Shown: piece by piece, positions 38,784 through 50,800 of the stretch
How positions within the stretch are numbered: position 1 is the stretch's first letter
Layout: every line of letters begins with the position of its first letter
Assembly (NCBI GenBank): GCA_013398295.1
Contig: VZSF01007788.1
Coordinates: 193,196-257,195, forward strand
Direction of reading: 5' to 3'
Source: Chionis minor
Taxonomy: Eukaryota > Chordata > Aves > Charadriiformes > Chionididae
DNA length: 64,000 bases
Notes under the pieces: model-generated
The model's input: only the letters and a program-made list of their open reading frames with translations
Database searches by the model: none
What the model was told of the DNA's origin: nothing
Position numbers and translations under genes: made by a program

Positions 38784-38845
38784 CAGTCTCAGGAGAAGTT
38801 GTCTTCACAGAAAGAAGTTTGACACCTTCTTTATCTGACTGGGCC
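38784..38845 (-). CDS. EMCN: EMCN exon, cytoplasmic tail
   Basis: This 62-base exon has a TTCAACAG acceptor and a CTG/GTGAGT donor. Apart from the split codons it encodes [20 protein letters not shown], matching the mammalian endomucin tail (QSDKESVKLLTVKT). It starts after two bases of a codon, whereas the membrane exon ends after one base. The two cannot be spliced directly without breaking the frame, so another exon must lie between them. It ends in phase 1 and needs a terminal exon further left. Confidence 0.9.
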
Positions 38846-41800
38846 CTGTTGAAGTCAGAAAACATTTAAGCAGACAGTCAGCATGCAGCTCAGCATGCAT
38901 GTTGGTCAGCCAAACAAAACTCTACAATTATGATCCCGAGAAGGCAGCACATGTGCCAGTCTACACTGGAGGGCTTGAAATGGGCTTTGCATGAGATCAT
39001 GCCTAAGTCTTGGTGATGGAAAACACCACATACCAGTATCTCTGAAAACACCTTTCTCTTAAAATATGAAATAAATCAAGTTGCATGACTCCAGGTTCAA
39101 TCTAGCGCTCCACAGAAGAAGTACATCTGGGGGAAAAGAGGGAATCATCTTTTTTCTCTGCCAACACAAGGCTTTTAGCCACATTGAATTGCAAGAAGGA
39201 CCCCTTTGGATGCCCAAGGAGTCAGGGCTAGCAAGTAAATCTGCAGCCTAAATGTTGGTTTTGGTCATGCAAAACACAGAGGCCACAGACAGACCCAATG
39301 GCCACTAGTATACATCTTCTAATGGATGTTTCTTGATTTCACACTCCTGAGATTCCCTATGCCAATATTGTTTTAACTGAGTCTCTACAAATGGACTAGT
39401 GGAGAGAAGATGGAACAGAGGAAAATTAAATAATGGGGGATAGGGAAGAAGAAAGAGAAAAATAATCCAGAATAATCCAGAAAGAGAAAAATAATCCATA
39501 AAACATAAACAAAAGAAGAGGGATGGGGAAGGGGGGGGGGGGAACCCCACAACCAGTGGGACAATAAGTGAAAAAAAAGAGAAAAAAGATTGGGCCAATT
39601 GTCTCTGTGGAACAGCATAAGCCATTTATCCATTTCAAAAAGATCCCCTGCAAAACAGTTGAGAGGTATTACAGTTCTATCCATGCTGGAACAGCTGCTT
39701 ATCATGCATACAGGTGTACAATAACTGCAAGTGCATCACTTTCAACAGGATATTTCAATTTGGGGTGGCAACTGCTGATTATGTTTAAACAGAGAAAGAT
39801 CAAAAAAATCTCATGCAGAATCTGCTGCATTCACAAGTGCCCCACAATAGATCTCAAAGCAACGAAAAGACAGGATTCAACGTACTGTTCAGCGCCGTTC
39901 TCTTGTCTCTCTGGAAGAAGGACAAAATTAATATCATTTTGACTGCTGGAACTCAGATAAGTAAACATTTAGACATAGCTATTGCGGTTGCTAGCAGAAG
40001 GCTTAGTTGTGATTTTGCAGTATTGCGTTAAGTACATTAACACAATCAGCCAGTTTGAATGGTAATTGGTAGTTTTCTAGTTCATCTTCCCGAAAGATAA
40101 CCGTATCATCTCTGAAAGTGAACTGATAGTGTTTGAATCGATACTTCTGGAAACTAGGGAGAACGATGTGACTTGGCCAAGACCACAACAGAAGCACAGT
40201 TTTCCCTGCAGCTCCCAGATCCCTGGGTAGCTGGCACAGAGGAGGTAAGCACGTGATGGTTCTTGGGTACATAAAAACTGAGCTAAAAGATACAGAGTGA
40301 GGGGAGTGAAGGAATAAGCTGCCAGGCTGTACACTTTGGGGGGTTTAACCTGGCACGACATCTGAGAACAGAGTCTGTCATTCCCGCTGATAAGGAGTGG
40401 GTTTCTACCCAAAATGAATCATATAGCCAACATATTTTATTCTTATGTGCAAGCGTAGGCAGATGGATAGGGCTGAGAGGTTACATCAGAAACACGGAGC
40501 CGATTCTAGCCCTGTGGCACTGGGCACAGGGCTCTCCATCCATGGGGGAAGCACACTGGATAGACCTGAACAAATCATGCCGGAAGCACCACAGATATCA
40601 ATCTACTCTCATTTCTGAGTGAATTTGCTAGTATTGCACCTGCTGGGATTTGTGCATGGGGGAGGCTGGCGAGGAAATGTTCTTCACCTTGTATCTTTAC
40701 CTCTTCACTCCAAATATTCAGTAATTTCCTAAGCAAGGAACACACCTCCTCTGTTTATCTGGGCCTGGTTTTCCATGTCATTGGCTAAATTGGTTACGAC
40801 ACGCTATTTGCCTTGGTCTACAGCTTCAACACCCTGTTGTGAGCTTGTATTTCTAAAGTCTGGCAATTTCACAGTCGAAGCTCTGCACAGGTCTCCTAAC
40901 TCATGCCAGCTCACAGGGAGAGAAAAACCACAGTCTGGATTAAGATCTGGGTTCTCACTCAGTGGAGAATTTCACTTGCCTGTGGCCCACTCAGACAACT
41001 CTCTGAAACATTTGGCAAATGGAATTCAGTAGAATTATACCCTGTTATCTTAAGTATTTAATGGACAGCAGCAAAACAGATACGGGCTTTCACTGACCTG
41101 TCAAAATGACTGTTTCCAAAAATACTGTCTGCTCAGGGATTTTGTTCCCATGTACAGTATACTGTAACTAGAAAATTTTACTTACATAAAATGCATATAT
41201 GTGTGTGTATGTGTGTATGTATCAGGTATTTGCTAAAAGAAAGCATTGATATTTCTTCGCCTGTATTTAGAACAGAGTTAAAATAAATATAGTGATTTTG
41301 TTAAACAATATCTCCAAACTTAGTTTTCACTGTATATTTCTACCTGATTGATTGTGTTAGCACAGCTGTTTGTTAGCTCTTTGTAGCTGCAAAAGCGTGA
41401 ACAAAGAGCTTTACGGCATTATGTATTCCCCAAAAATCACAGACATTTTTTTCTCCCTCTGTTCTTCCTTACTGATTTTGAAAATGAAGTGTTACTTTCC
41501 TACTTTAGGCAAAATACTTTGAAATACAAGAAGCTTTCCTATCAGACTCCTGCAACATTTATGGTTAAGGTAATCTAAAAGGACCCCAGAGATCTTTTAA
41601 TAATAAAAAGCACATTAATCTCCCCCCCATCCCCCTGAGAAAGTAAACCAAATACCTGGAGTCTTCTTCTGGCACATTCTGTACAAAGCCACCAGTGAGA
41701 AGACAGAAAGGGTAATGACTATCAAGGTGATGACAATTGGCAAGATAACACCTGCAAAAGAGGGAGAACATCGTTTTGCCTAGCTGCCCCTGGCTTGCAT

Positions 41801-44800
41801 TGCCTCCATGTCCAGGCACTGGCATGCACAAAAGCAAGAGGCACCTGCAGCTCCACTTCACTAAACATGATGGATTTCTCTAGAGCCGGGTAACCCGCTG
41901 CTCCTGTTACTCCTCCTGCACCCACTGAGCCTCAGGCTCGCAGCCTTTAGGGAGGTAGGATTAAGGCACCTTCCTTCCCCAACCTTAGTCCTTCCCTGAC
42001 ACCTGCGCTGCCCCGTGGAGCCGGTTTCACCCATTTTTTTGTAGAAGAGTGCCCCACTGAGACCACCATAATCTCAATCAAAATACTCACGATTCACCCC
42101 CTGTGCTGATGGCCCCCAAAGGTTTTGCAAAACAGTCGTGTTTCGGGGATAAATTTTTGATATGTGCAATTTTTTTTTTTGATTTCTGCTTGAAAACAAG
42201 ACTCATCTGAAATTCAGCAACTGAAGCGATTATTTCTCTTTTAACATTGTATGCCCAGAAAGACACCAAGGAATTACATAATTCAGTAACGTTTCCCACA
42301 GCACTTACAACCAGGACTAGAAAATGCAAGATCTCCTTTTTAAATGAGGACATTTCTTTCCTTTTATTATTTCCCACCATCTGCCATTTCCTGACAGGTG
42401 TTTCCCAGCCAAGAAGCAAAAAGGAAAGAATTATGTAATGAAGAGAAGCTTTCCCAGGAAAATATATAAGCCCAGTTTCTCCCCATTTATCTTTTTTCTG
42501 GCAGCAATCGGCCACATTCAAATCAGGGGGAAGCTACGGCTGCATTCACGCAGCCTTCCTCAGCATCAGCCATCATGCCCGCCTGATATTTAGAAATAGC
42601 ATCTTTGATGGCTCTTGATGCAATTAATATTTAATATTCATATAGATGTGTGTGTGTGTGTGTCTATGGAACTAGAGGGAGACAAGTTTACAGTGTAAAA
42701 ACATCAAACATATTTTGCTAAGCCAGTACTTTGGGTAGGAAATAGCAGATATGCAGCAACACTCTTGCCCTAGAGATGCATAATATTAAAATAAGAGATT
42801 AAGTAACATGCACCATGCAAATACCAAGCGCTTGAAGAGTTTCCAGAAGACTCCCTCCTAGTCCTTCTCTCCCATGACAATATGAACAATATATTCATGT
42901 ACTATATTCATAACAATATATTCATATAATATGCACTCATAATGGTATATGAACAACATTTCCATATGTTTTCTTGTGTTTTCTCCCACAGGGGATGATT
43001 CTGTTCAAATTTTTTTTTTCAGTTTTATTACTTTGACTTGAGTCCTTGGGTATAATTGTGCTGCTCTCCAGTGAGAGTGGTGTCAACTTATTAAGCCCTG
43101 TTTCTCTTTGAGAGGAGTTTTATAACAGGCAGTTAAATTGGGTTTATAATAAGGTCTACGTCTGGTAAGGCTAGAAATAAAACTGCTGGTTTCATTTCTC
43201 TGCCACTCCAATCACTCATTGAAAGCCAAACTGATCAAGCCAAACCGAAAACTGGTCAATAAAGCAGGAACACTCACTAGAATAGTGGATAGCACCCTCT
43301 AGCACTTTCTTGTTTCCAGAACTGCTTCCAGGGCTGTGAAAACCTAGATTTGCAAAAGAAATATTGCCTTTCAGCTTAACATGTAATTGCCAGAACTCCT
43401 CAAACAACTGCCCCTGAAAAATTACCCTCCCAAAACAATTTCTGTATCCCTACTTCTAGAAACATTTGGTGCTCCACAGCTATAGATCTTCTCAATAATA
43501 CCTGGATAACCTGGCAAGCGGGGTGGAAAAGTTTATCTAGTGTGGCCTAGAAGAAACACACACTTTGCATGGGTGCTGTGCACAGGATCATCTGCTTGTC
43601 CACTTACAAGTTATGAGCTACAAACGTTTTCACTTTTAGGAGGTTAATGCACTGTTCGACATTAGAAGAGATCTCTTGAAGAGCAAATAAAAAAGAAAGT
43701 AAAAATTAGACCTGCCTCCAAAAGAAGAAAGACCAAAATTTTTTCACTGCTAAATAGTAGATTAAGAAGTGCCATACTAGTAGCTGGCAATTTTCTTGAG
43801 AGTTGAGTGATATAAAGGGATGTGTGTCCTCTCGCTGCCACATTTGGGACAGCAATGACTGTTGGGAGACTCTGGGCATTTTTTTAGAGCAGGGTTTAAA
43901 GGAATGCATTTCTACCTTCAAGAGCTAATCTGAATTTGAGTCAGGCATCAACAACTCAAGATATTTATTACCTTGTTGCATACAGCCTGTGGAAAAACAG
44001 TCACTGAACTTCGAGAGAGAAAAAAAGAAAAAGCAAACATTGGTGCTTCCCTAGTTACATCACACAGCGCACAGGATTGTATTCCATATTGGATGGAAGC
44101 TTGGGCAGATGTGGCCTACTGCCACTGAAGAAGCTGGACAAATGTGTAGCTACATGCCCAGCATCAAAATTGTAATGCAAGGCTGAGCATTTCCATTGTT
44201 CATTTAAATATCTGAAATGGCTCTCAAATAAAGGGGCCTGGGGAAGGGGGTCTGTTAAGCAGGGGGGCTAGTAGAGAGTATAGCTCTGTATGTAAGTAGG
44301 GAGAACGTGGTAGCAGCCACTGAGGCTCTGATCCATTGCTCACGTACCCATTCATAGTCTATACACCTGTAGGGACGCACAGAAGAGGGCTCAACATTAT
44401 GGGTAGAAACTACGAAATTAGCTGGGTCATTAAAAGCCATTTTGAGGTCTAGAATACAATTTTGTTCTGCTAAGTCTCTGTATGACAGATTCATCTTTTT
44501 TACAAGTGGATTTTTTATGTTTTTATATAGTACATGTAATTTTAGTTTGCTGAATTAGAGTAACAAACAAGCTTTGTTTGTCCTGACCCTGTAGTGGTTC
44601 TTTGCTGCACTGATTTAAAAAACTCAGGCACAATATTGGTAAATGCTTTGGTGATTGTTTTTTTTCCACTATTCTTCTTTTGCCCATATTCCCATTCTCA
44701 CAACATACTGGTCTGTTCAGATATGTAAGAGTACGTTGTCTTCTGATGCAAGAGGAGGAAAGCAGAGAACAGCCAGGGGGCAGGTTCTTCACAGGTTTGC

Positions 44801-47800
44801 TGGATATGCCAGTATACTGGATTTTGCAGGTAACTAGGAGCCACATGGTTCTACTTAAAAATTTATGTGGATTGACTGGTAGCACAAAGGCAAAGATTTG
44901 AGAGAGCTGTGTTTTCATTTTTGTTCTGCTGTTGTGTAGCTGTGTGAATTTTGGGCAGATTGTTTAGCTTCTCTGTTTCCTTTCTCCCCCACCCTCCCTT
45001 TCGTTTGTCTGGCCAGAGACTGAAACCTCCTGGGGAAAAATGATCATTTACTCTGTGCTTGTGTGGTATCTAAACAACACAGCCACAGCTGAAACATTCT
45101 GATGCTATAGTATAGGAAACAATCATTGTCCGAGACCCTTATCACTGAAAAATCACTGTGTTTCATTAAAGCAGAAGTTCTCTCCGTGGTGCCTGTCTGC
45201 TGAGCAGTGGTAATGTAGGGATGGAAACTGTGAGCCATCTTTAAGTGACTGAAGTAGTTCTTACGAATTCGTAATTCCATGTGATTGGTTTAGATTTCCC
45301 AGGGAAATACTACTGCCCTTTTCCCTACCTTACCTGATAAACTGCATGATACACAGGGCAAGCAGGCAATTATCATCGCAATGAGTTATCCTGGATACTG
45401 ACTGAAAATGTCAACAGAAACAAATTACACTGAAAAACGTGAATGTGCATCCCTGTACTTTTGCAGCATCTCCTCAGGAGAAAAACTGAGGATTCAAATT
45501 CACAGGTTGTTTTCCCAGTTCTCTATTAAATGACCAAGATACGAGTAATGCAGGAAAGACAAATCCATAGATCAGGGCAACCCCCGGTATCAATACAGGC
45601 TGGGGAACGAAGGGATTGAGAGCAGCTCTGTTGAGAAGGACTTGGTGGTACTGGTTATGGGAAAAGCTGGACATGGGCCGGCAACGTGTGCTTGCAGCCC
45701 AGAAAGTCAACCATATCCTGGGCTGCATCAAAAGCAGCGTGGCCAGCAGGGTGAGGGAGGTGATTCTGCCCCTCTACTCCATTCCCATGAGACCCCACCT
45801 GGAGTACTGCATCCAGCTCGGAAGCCCTGAGCACGGAAAAGACATGGACCTGTTGGAGTGGGTCCAGAGGAGAGCTACATAGATGATCAGAGGGCTGGAG
45901 CACACCTCCTCTGAAGACAGGTTGTTCAGCCTGGAAAAGAGAAGGCTCCAGGGAGACCTTATTGTGGCCTTTCAGTACTTAAAGGGAGCCTACACAAAAG
46001 ACAGAGACAAGCTTTTTAGCAGGGCTTGTTGTGATAGGATAAGGGGTAATGGTTTTAAACTAAAAGAGAGTAGATTTAGACTAGATACAAGGAAGACATT
46101 TTTTTACAATGAGAGGGATGAAACACTGGAACAGGCTGCCCAAAGAGATGGTAGATGCGCCATCCCTGGAAGTACTTGAGGTCAGGTTGAACAAGGCTCT
46201 GAGCAACCTGATCTAGTTGAAGACATGCCTGCTCACTGCAGGTGGGGTTGGACTAGGTGAACTTTAAGGGTCCCTTCCAACCCAAACTATTCTATGATTC
46301 TACCTACTTGAAACCATAAATGAGAAGTACAATAGCTAAAAAGAAGCACTACTGAATGAATAAAATGAATTAAGGAAATGAAAACTTTAACTCAGTTATC
46401 CACTTTATTCACTAAAGACTCTCACAAGCCAGCCCATCCTGTCTACTTTCTCTGGATCTGGAAAGTGAATCTGGAAGATATTTTCCAGCTATGGAATGAC
46501 ACGGAATCAGAATAACAATTGGATTAATACATCCATCATGGTAACAGGAGGGACAAACTTTTGGTGGCAGCAGCATCAAGAACTGCAGGGACCAGTACAG
46601 AAGAGACTGTTTCCTGATAAGCCCGGAGAACGGAAAATAGGACAATACAGCTTCACTAGCACAGGAAACTTTTGCCTTACTGTGGGACCTGCTGCTTCCA
46701 ACCACAGGACGAGGAATGAGAGCCACTCACAAGAACAAACTCCTTGGTAAACACTCTATTTATATCAATTTCCCATTGCATCATGCAATACGCCAGGCCT
46801 GATTTTTCTTGTGCTCCCACCCTGCCTTCTTTTCAGTATCTGCTAGTCCAACATGGCATTCAGCTGAAATCACAGCAAAGTTACTCATTGCTACAACTTG
46901 AGCATCACTCCTCTGCTTCTCTGTACTACGCTTCAGGTTCATTCTTCCCCCAGAGCCTCCTTATTCCCTGAACGTTTCCTTTCCTCAGGCTTCCCCCCGC
47001 CCCAGCCCACACCAGCCCTCTTCACCAGTGTGCACAGAGCTCTTACTTGTCGATTCTGTCGGGGAGCTCGTGTGAAGGCCTGCAATAAAATAGAAGGAAC
47101 AGGTTGATTAGTAACTGTTTTAAGATTAGACATCCAGAGTCTTCACGTTATACAAACTGGCAGACTCTAGGAATGTGCTCAGTAACCCCACAAGAAATGC
47201 TGACCCAGAACTGACACGCTGACACTGTTCCCAAGCCCAGAAAGTCTTGAGCTGTGAAAGTCTGCAGACACCCCTTATAGATGGGAGCAGAATCCAAAGC
47301 ACAGCCTACGCTGGGTTGTTATTCTGCTTAAGAGAAGAAAATCCTGAATTAATTGATACATTCCTAAAAAAATTCCTCCTGCCAAAACCAAAAAAGTGCC
47401 TGGGAGTGAATAGCTGGCATTTAACTGACAAATAAGTGTTTTAATAAAAGAACCTCAAATGCCTAATTGAGACACGTCTTCAAGGGTCACAAAACCCTTT
47501 AAAAATGAATCTTCATTAATTATCTTGGTGCTTTTGGCTAGCAGACTGCCGAGCAGCAGGAGTAAGAGGCATTGGTAATGAAGAAGAAATGGACCTTGCA
47601 GAGCACTGTGAACAATGCTTACTGGCCCGCTACTGTCAGCTTCCCCCAGCCACTTCACAAGTTTTTAGTGCAGAACACTAATTTTTTGTTAGCTTTTTGT
47701 TAGTATGCTGCTGCTTTTGTGTATCTAGACTGTAGCATGCTTGGAAATTAAGGCGGCTGTGAATACTTCACATTTGGAGGCTAGCCACAGACAACCATCA

Positions 47801-50800
47801 CTCCCACAGTAATTTTTATTGTGTCACATTAAATCTCTTCTGCGATCACTCTAAAGTCAAAGGGAGCTGGGCACCTAACTCGTCTGTATCTCTGAGAATA
47901 TCCACCTGTGTGAACTGGCAGCAAACCATTTATTGGTTTGTACGAGACAGACTGTCTCTTGCCAGGGGCTAGTGACTGTGACTTTGCCCGCCTGGTGAGG
48001 CCTCTCACACTGGATTACTGGAGCCACCATGAAAAAAAATCCCTCAGGCAACATATCCTCAGCACTCATGCATTATTTTGAGGTACAAATCACAGCATTT
48101 GGTCACCTTCCTGTGTGCTGGAGGGCACCATAAACGCTCCCTTGTTGAGTCTCTTTAGGGTTCACTGCTGCAACAGCATCTGTGGGGAGCGTGGTGCATC
48201 TGACACTGTCCCAAGAGCTCCCTGGGAGGATGTGACCCACCAGCGCATCCCCCATGTCCCAGCTGTGCCAGGCTGTGAGACCAGAGACAGAGCAGCATGA
48301 AGGCAGCCACAACTCCAGGTAGGCATTGAGCCTCTCCCATGAGTGCCTGGGGTTGCAGCGCTCCTCTTCCAACCAGGGTCCCTGAGGAGTACAAATCCAC
48401 CCTTGTGCCCTCGCTCCACTTTCTGTTCTGTGGACTGATCTTTGCACAAAGAGAGCTCCTACCACCGGAGCTGTAACAAGAGTGAATCACATTATTCTAC
48501 TGCCATGAATGTACTTTGCAAACCAGAATGGCTGCTCATGTTTTTCCTCCTCTCTATACCCAATTAAAAACATGGATCACTTGAGCCACCAGGGTGCAAA
48601 TAACCACTTTTGCTAATGATATATGTGACAGAGCTTTAACTGCATTTTAAGCACAAACATGCATGAAAAGCACGTTCAGGTTGAAAAGCCAAGTACTTAA
48701 AAGTCACCTGTAACAACTCTTCTCGAACACACTAAATATTAGCAACACTAAGTAGTCTGAAGGTATACAGTTATCTCACCCTGGCTTCCTAAGATCCAGA
48801 GGAGACTTTTTTCCTAAGCTTTTTTATCATCTCATCAATCCATCTGCGAAAAGCAGTGTCACCTTGCTCAGAGAAGATCTCTGTGATGATTCATTAGGCG
48901 ATGTTTATAGCATGTTTGGGCAACATTAATGACAAGAGCCAAGGGAAAGCTTTTGGGAAGTTAATAACCCACCTGCCAAAGGAGGTTTGGAATGACACAC
49001 AGTACAGAACGTAGCAGGACACCTACTTGGCATTAAGGAAACATCCAAACGTGGTATGATTCCTTGTTACCTGAACACTGCCTTTCCTTCAGCCTATAAG
49101 AACAGGTTATAAGAACCCATGGAAAAAAACCCATGTGATCACACAGCAATGGTTGAAGAAACAAACAGTAAAGCCCTGTGTGTGCATATTCTTGGAAGAA
49201 GGCAGAAGACCTTGTCAAGTCTTGCAAACAGGTCACTTCTCTGTGAAACTTCAAGCCTTGTCTCCCAAGCCTGGGGAGAGTTGAGCTTTTCTAAGAAAAA
49301 TCTTTTCCAAGATTATAACATAATTTTCCTTTAACTTCAGTCTTGCAAAAAAAGTGAACTCTCTTGGCTCAAATTAGGGCAAAGAATAAATAGAAAAAGC
49401 ATGTGAGCCCAAGACTGATATTCAGGTTCACCCCAAAGGCTTAAGGCTTGTCAAAGCTATATGCAGGTGACATTAGGCTCTGCAAACAGGAGGGGTCAGG
49501 CAACTTGCAGTTCAGTACTCACATGCAACCAAAAATGCATGCTGGGGTTCCAGCCAGACCTCATCACTTCAGTAAACCCAGACAGCAGAAATGATCCCAG
49601 GTAGGAAACGTGACAGCAGCCCCCTGCCCTTCCTCTGAGGACTGTAGGAGCCTCCTGAGTCTTTGTTATTTTTTTAAGAAACTGTACACGTCTACACACA
49701 ATAAAACTACAAGCATCTTTCACAGACGTATCTCACCCAGATTCTGTTAAGGCATGAAAAATTAAACAGGAAAAATATTGTGCCCTTCTCTCTCTCCCCC
49801 TGTTGCCAGTATGCAAGCAAGGCGCCAGCTCACCCTCTGTTCAGAGATTGCTCAGCTCTGCCACACAAACAAAGCTGTGCTTATCAGAGCAGTTCAGCAG
49901 GTGATTTCAGTTTGCATTTTCTAAGTAACCATCCAGTGCCCTTTTTGGTGGCGGGGTCACATGCTGCTGTTCTACAGAAAGAGAAGGACAGAAGGAAAGG
50001 CAGCATTTCACTTGCTAACATAGTTACTGTAGTTATTGTAGCTGCCTGTTCAGAGCTTACCACATCCTTTGGTGTGGCGAGTTAGGGGGCAGATGCTCTG
50101 CATAAATAATCTGGGAAGAATTCCAGATTCATCATGAAAAGTGAGGTGTGCAACACTGGCTGTGCCGAGTCCTCGTTGTGCAGTAAGGAGGACAAGGATG
50201 AAAAATTTGGCACGTGACGGTGGTTTGATTTGAAAATACCTGCCTGAGTCAGTTCAGCGCTGGTGAGAAGCCTGACAGATGGAGAAAGAGACCAACAACT
50301 AACCTCTCCCCACTCTGTTCTCCAACGACCGCTACCTAAGCCTGGATACCCTGCAGTTTGCTGCTTCTGTTTTTGGAGGGCAGCCACATGAAACTGTGTT
50401 CACTGGCAAGATAAATGGATAAATTTGGCTGATTACTCAGAGGAGATACCACAATATTAACCAAAGCAACACTAAGAACTTTAAAAAACCCTCCTTGCCC
50501 TGACCATGCTGCAGATCTTTAATTGTGTTAACTGAGGCTTTGCTATGTTTTCTATTTCCTAGGCACTTCAATTTTTGTGTCTCTCTCTTTGTGAAGAAGC
50601 TGAAGATACAGTGGGTAATTTTTACCTAATATCACTATCCAGAATTCCTACACAGTTTGTGTACAGAAAGAGTCAAACCCTCCTTGTCTTAGTCATAAGA
50701 ATTTTTCTTAGGGAGATGCTTCCTGTGAATCAAGTGAGTAGGATTTATAATTGGAGGAGTGCAATAGAGATATCAATAGATGCAGCAGGTTGATTCATCT

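Noticed and set aside
40003..40272. Minus-strand 89-codon frame with an acidic protein-like segment ([15 protein letters not shown]) in an EMCN intron
   Set aside because: No splice sites in a compatible phase, no recognised family, and no support beyond being open. A good acceptor at about 40158 opens a different frame that stops after about 25 codons.
40710..40737. 28-base minus-strand segment with TTGCTTAG acceptor and GAG/GTAAAG donor as the missing EMCN small exon
   Set aside because: Length fits 3n+1, but the required phase gives a stop codon after three residues.
50065..50101. Minus-strand 37-base exon-like segment with TTTATGCAG acceptor and GTG/GTAAGC donor inside an EMCN intron
   Set aside because: Its length of 3n+1 would break the phase-1 chain between two securely placed exons.
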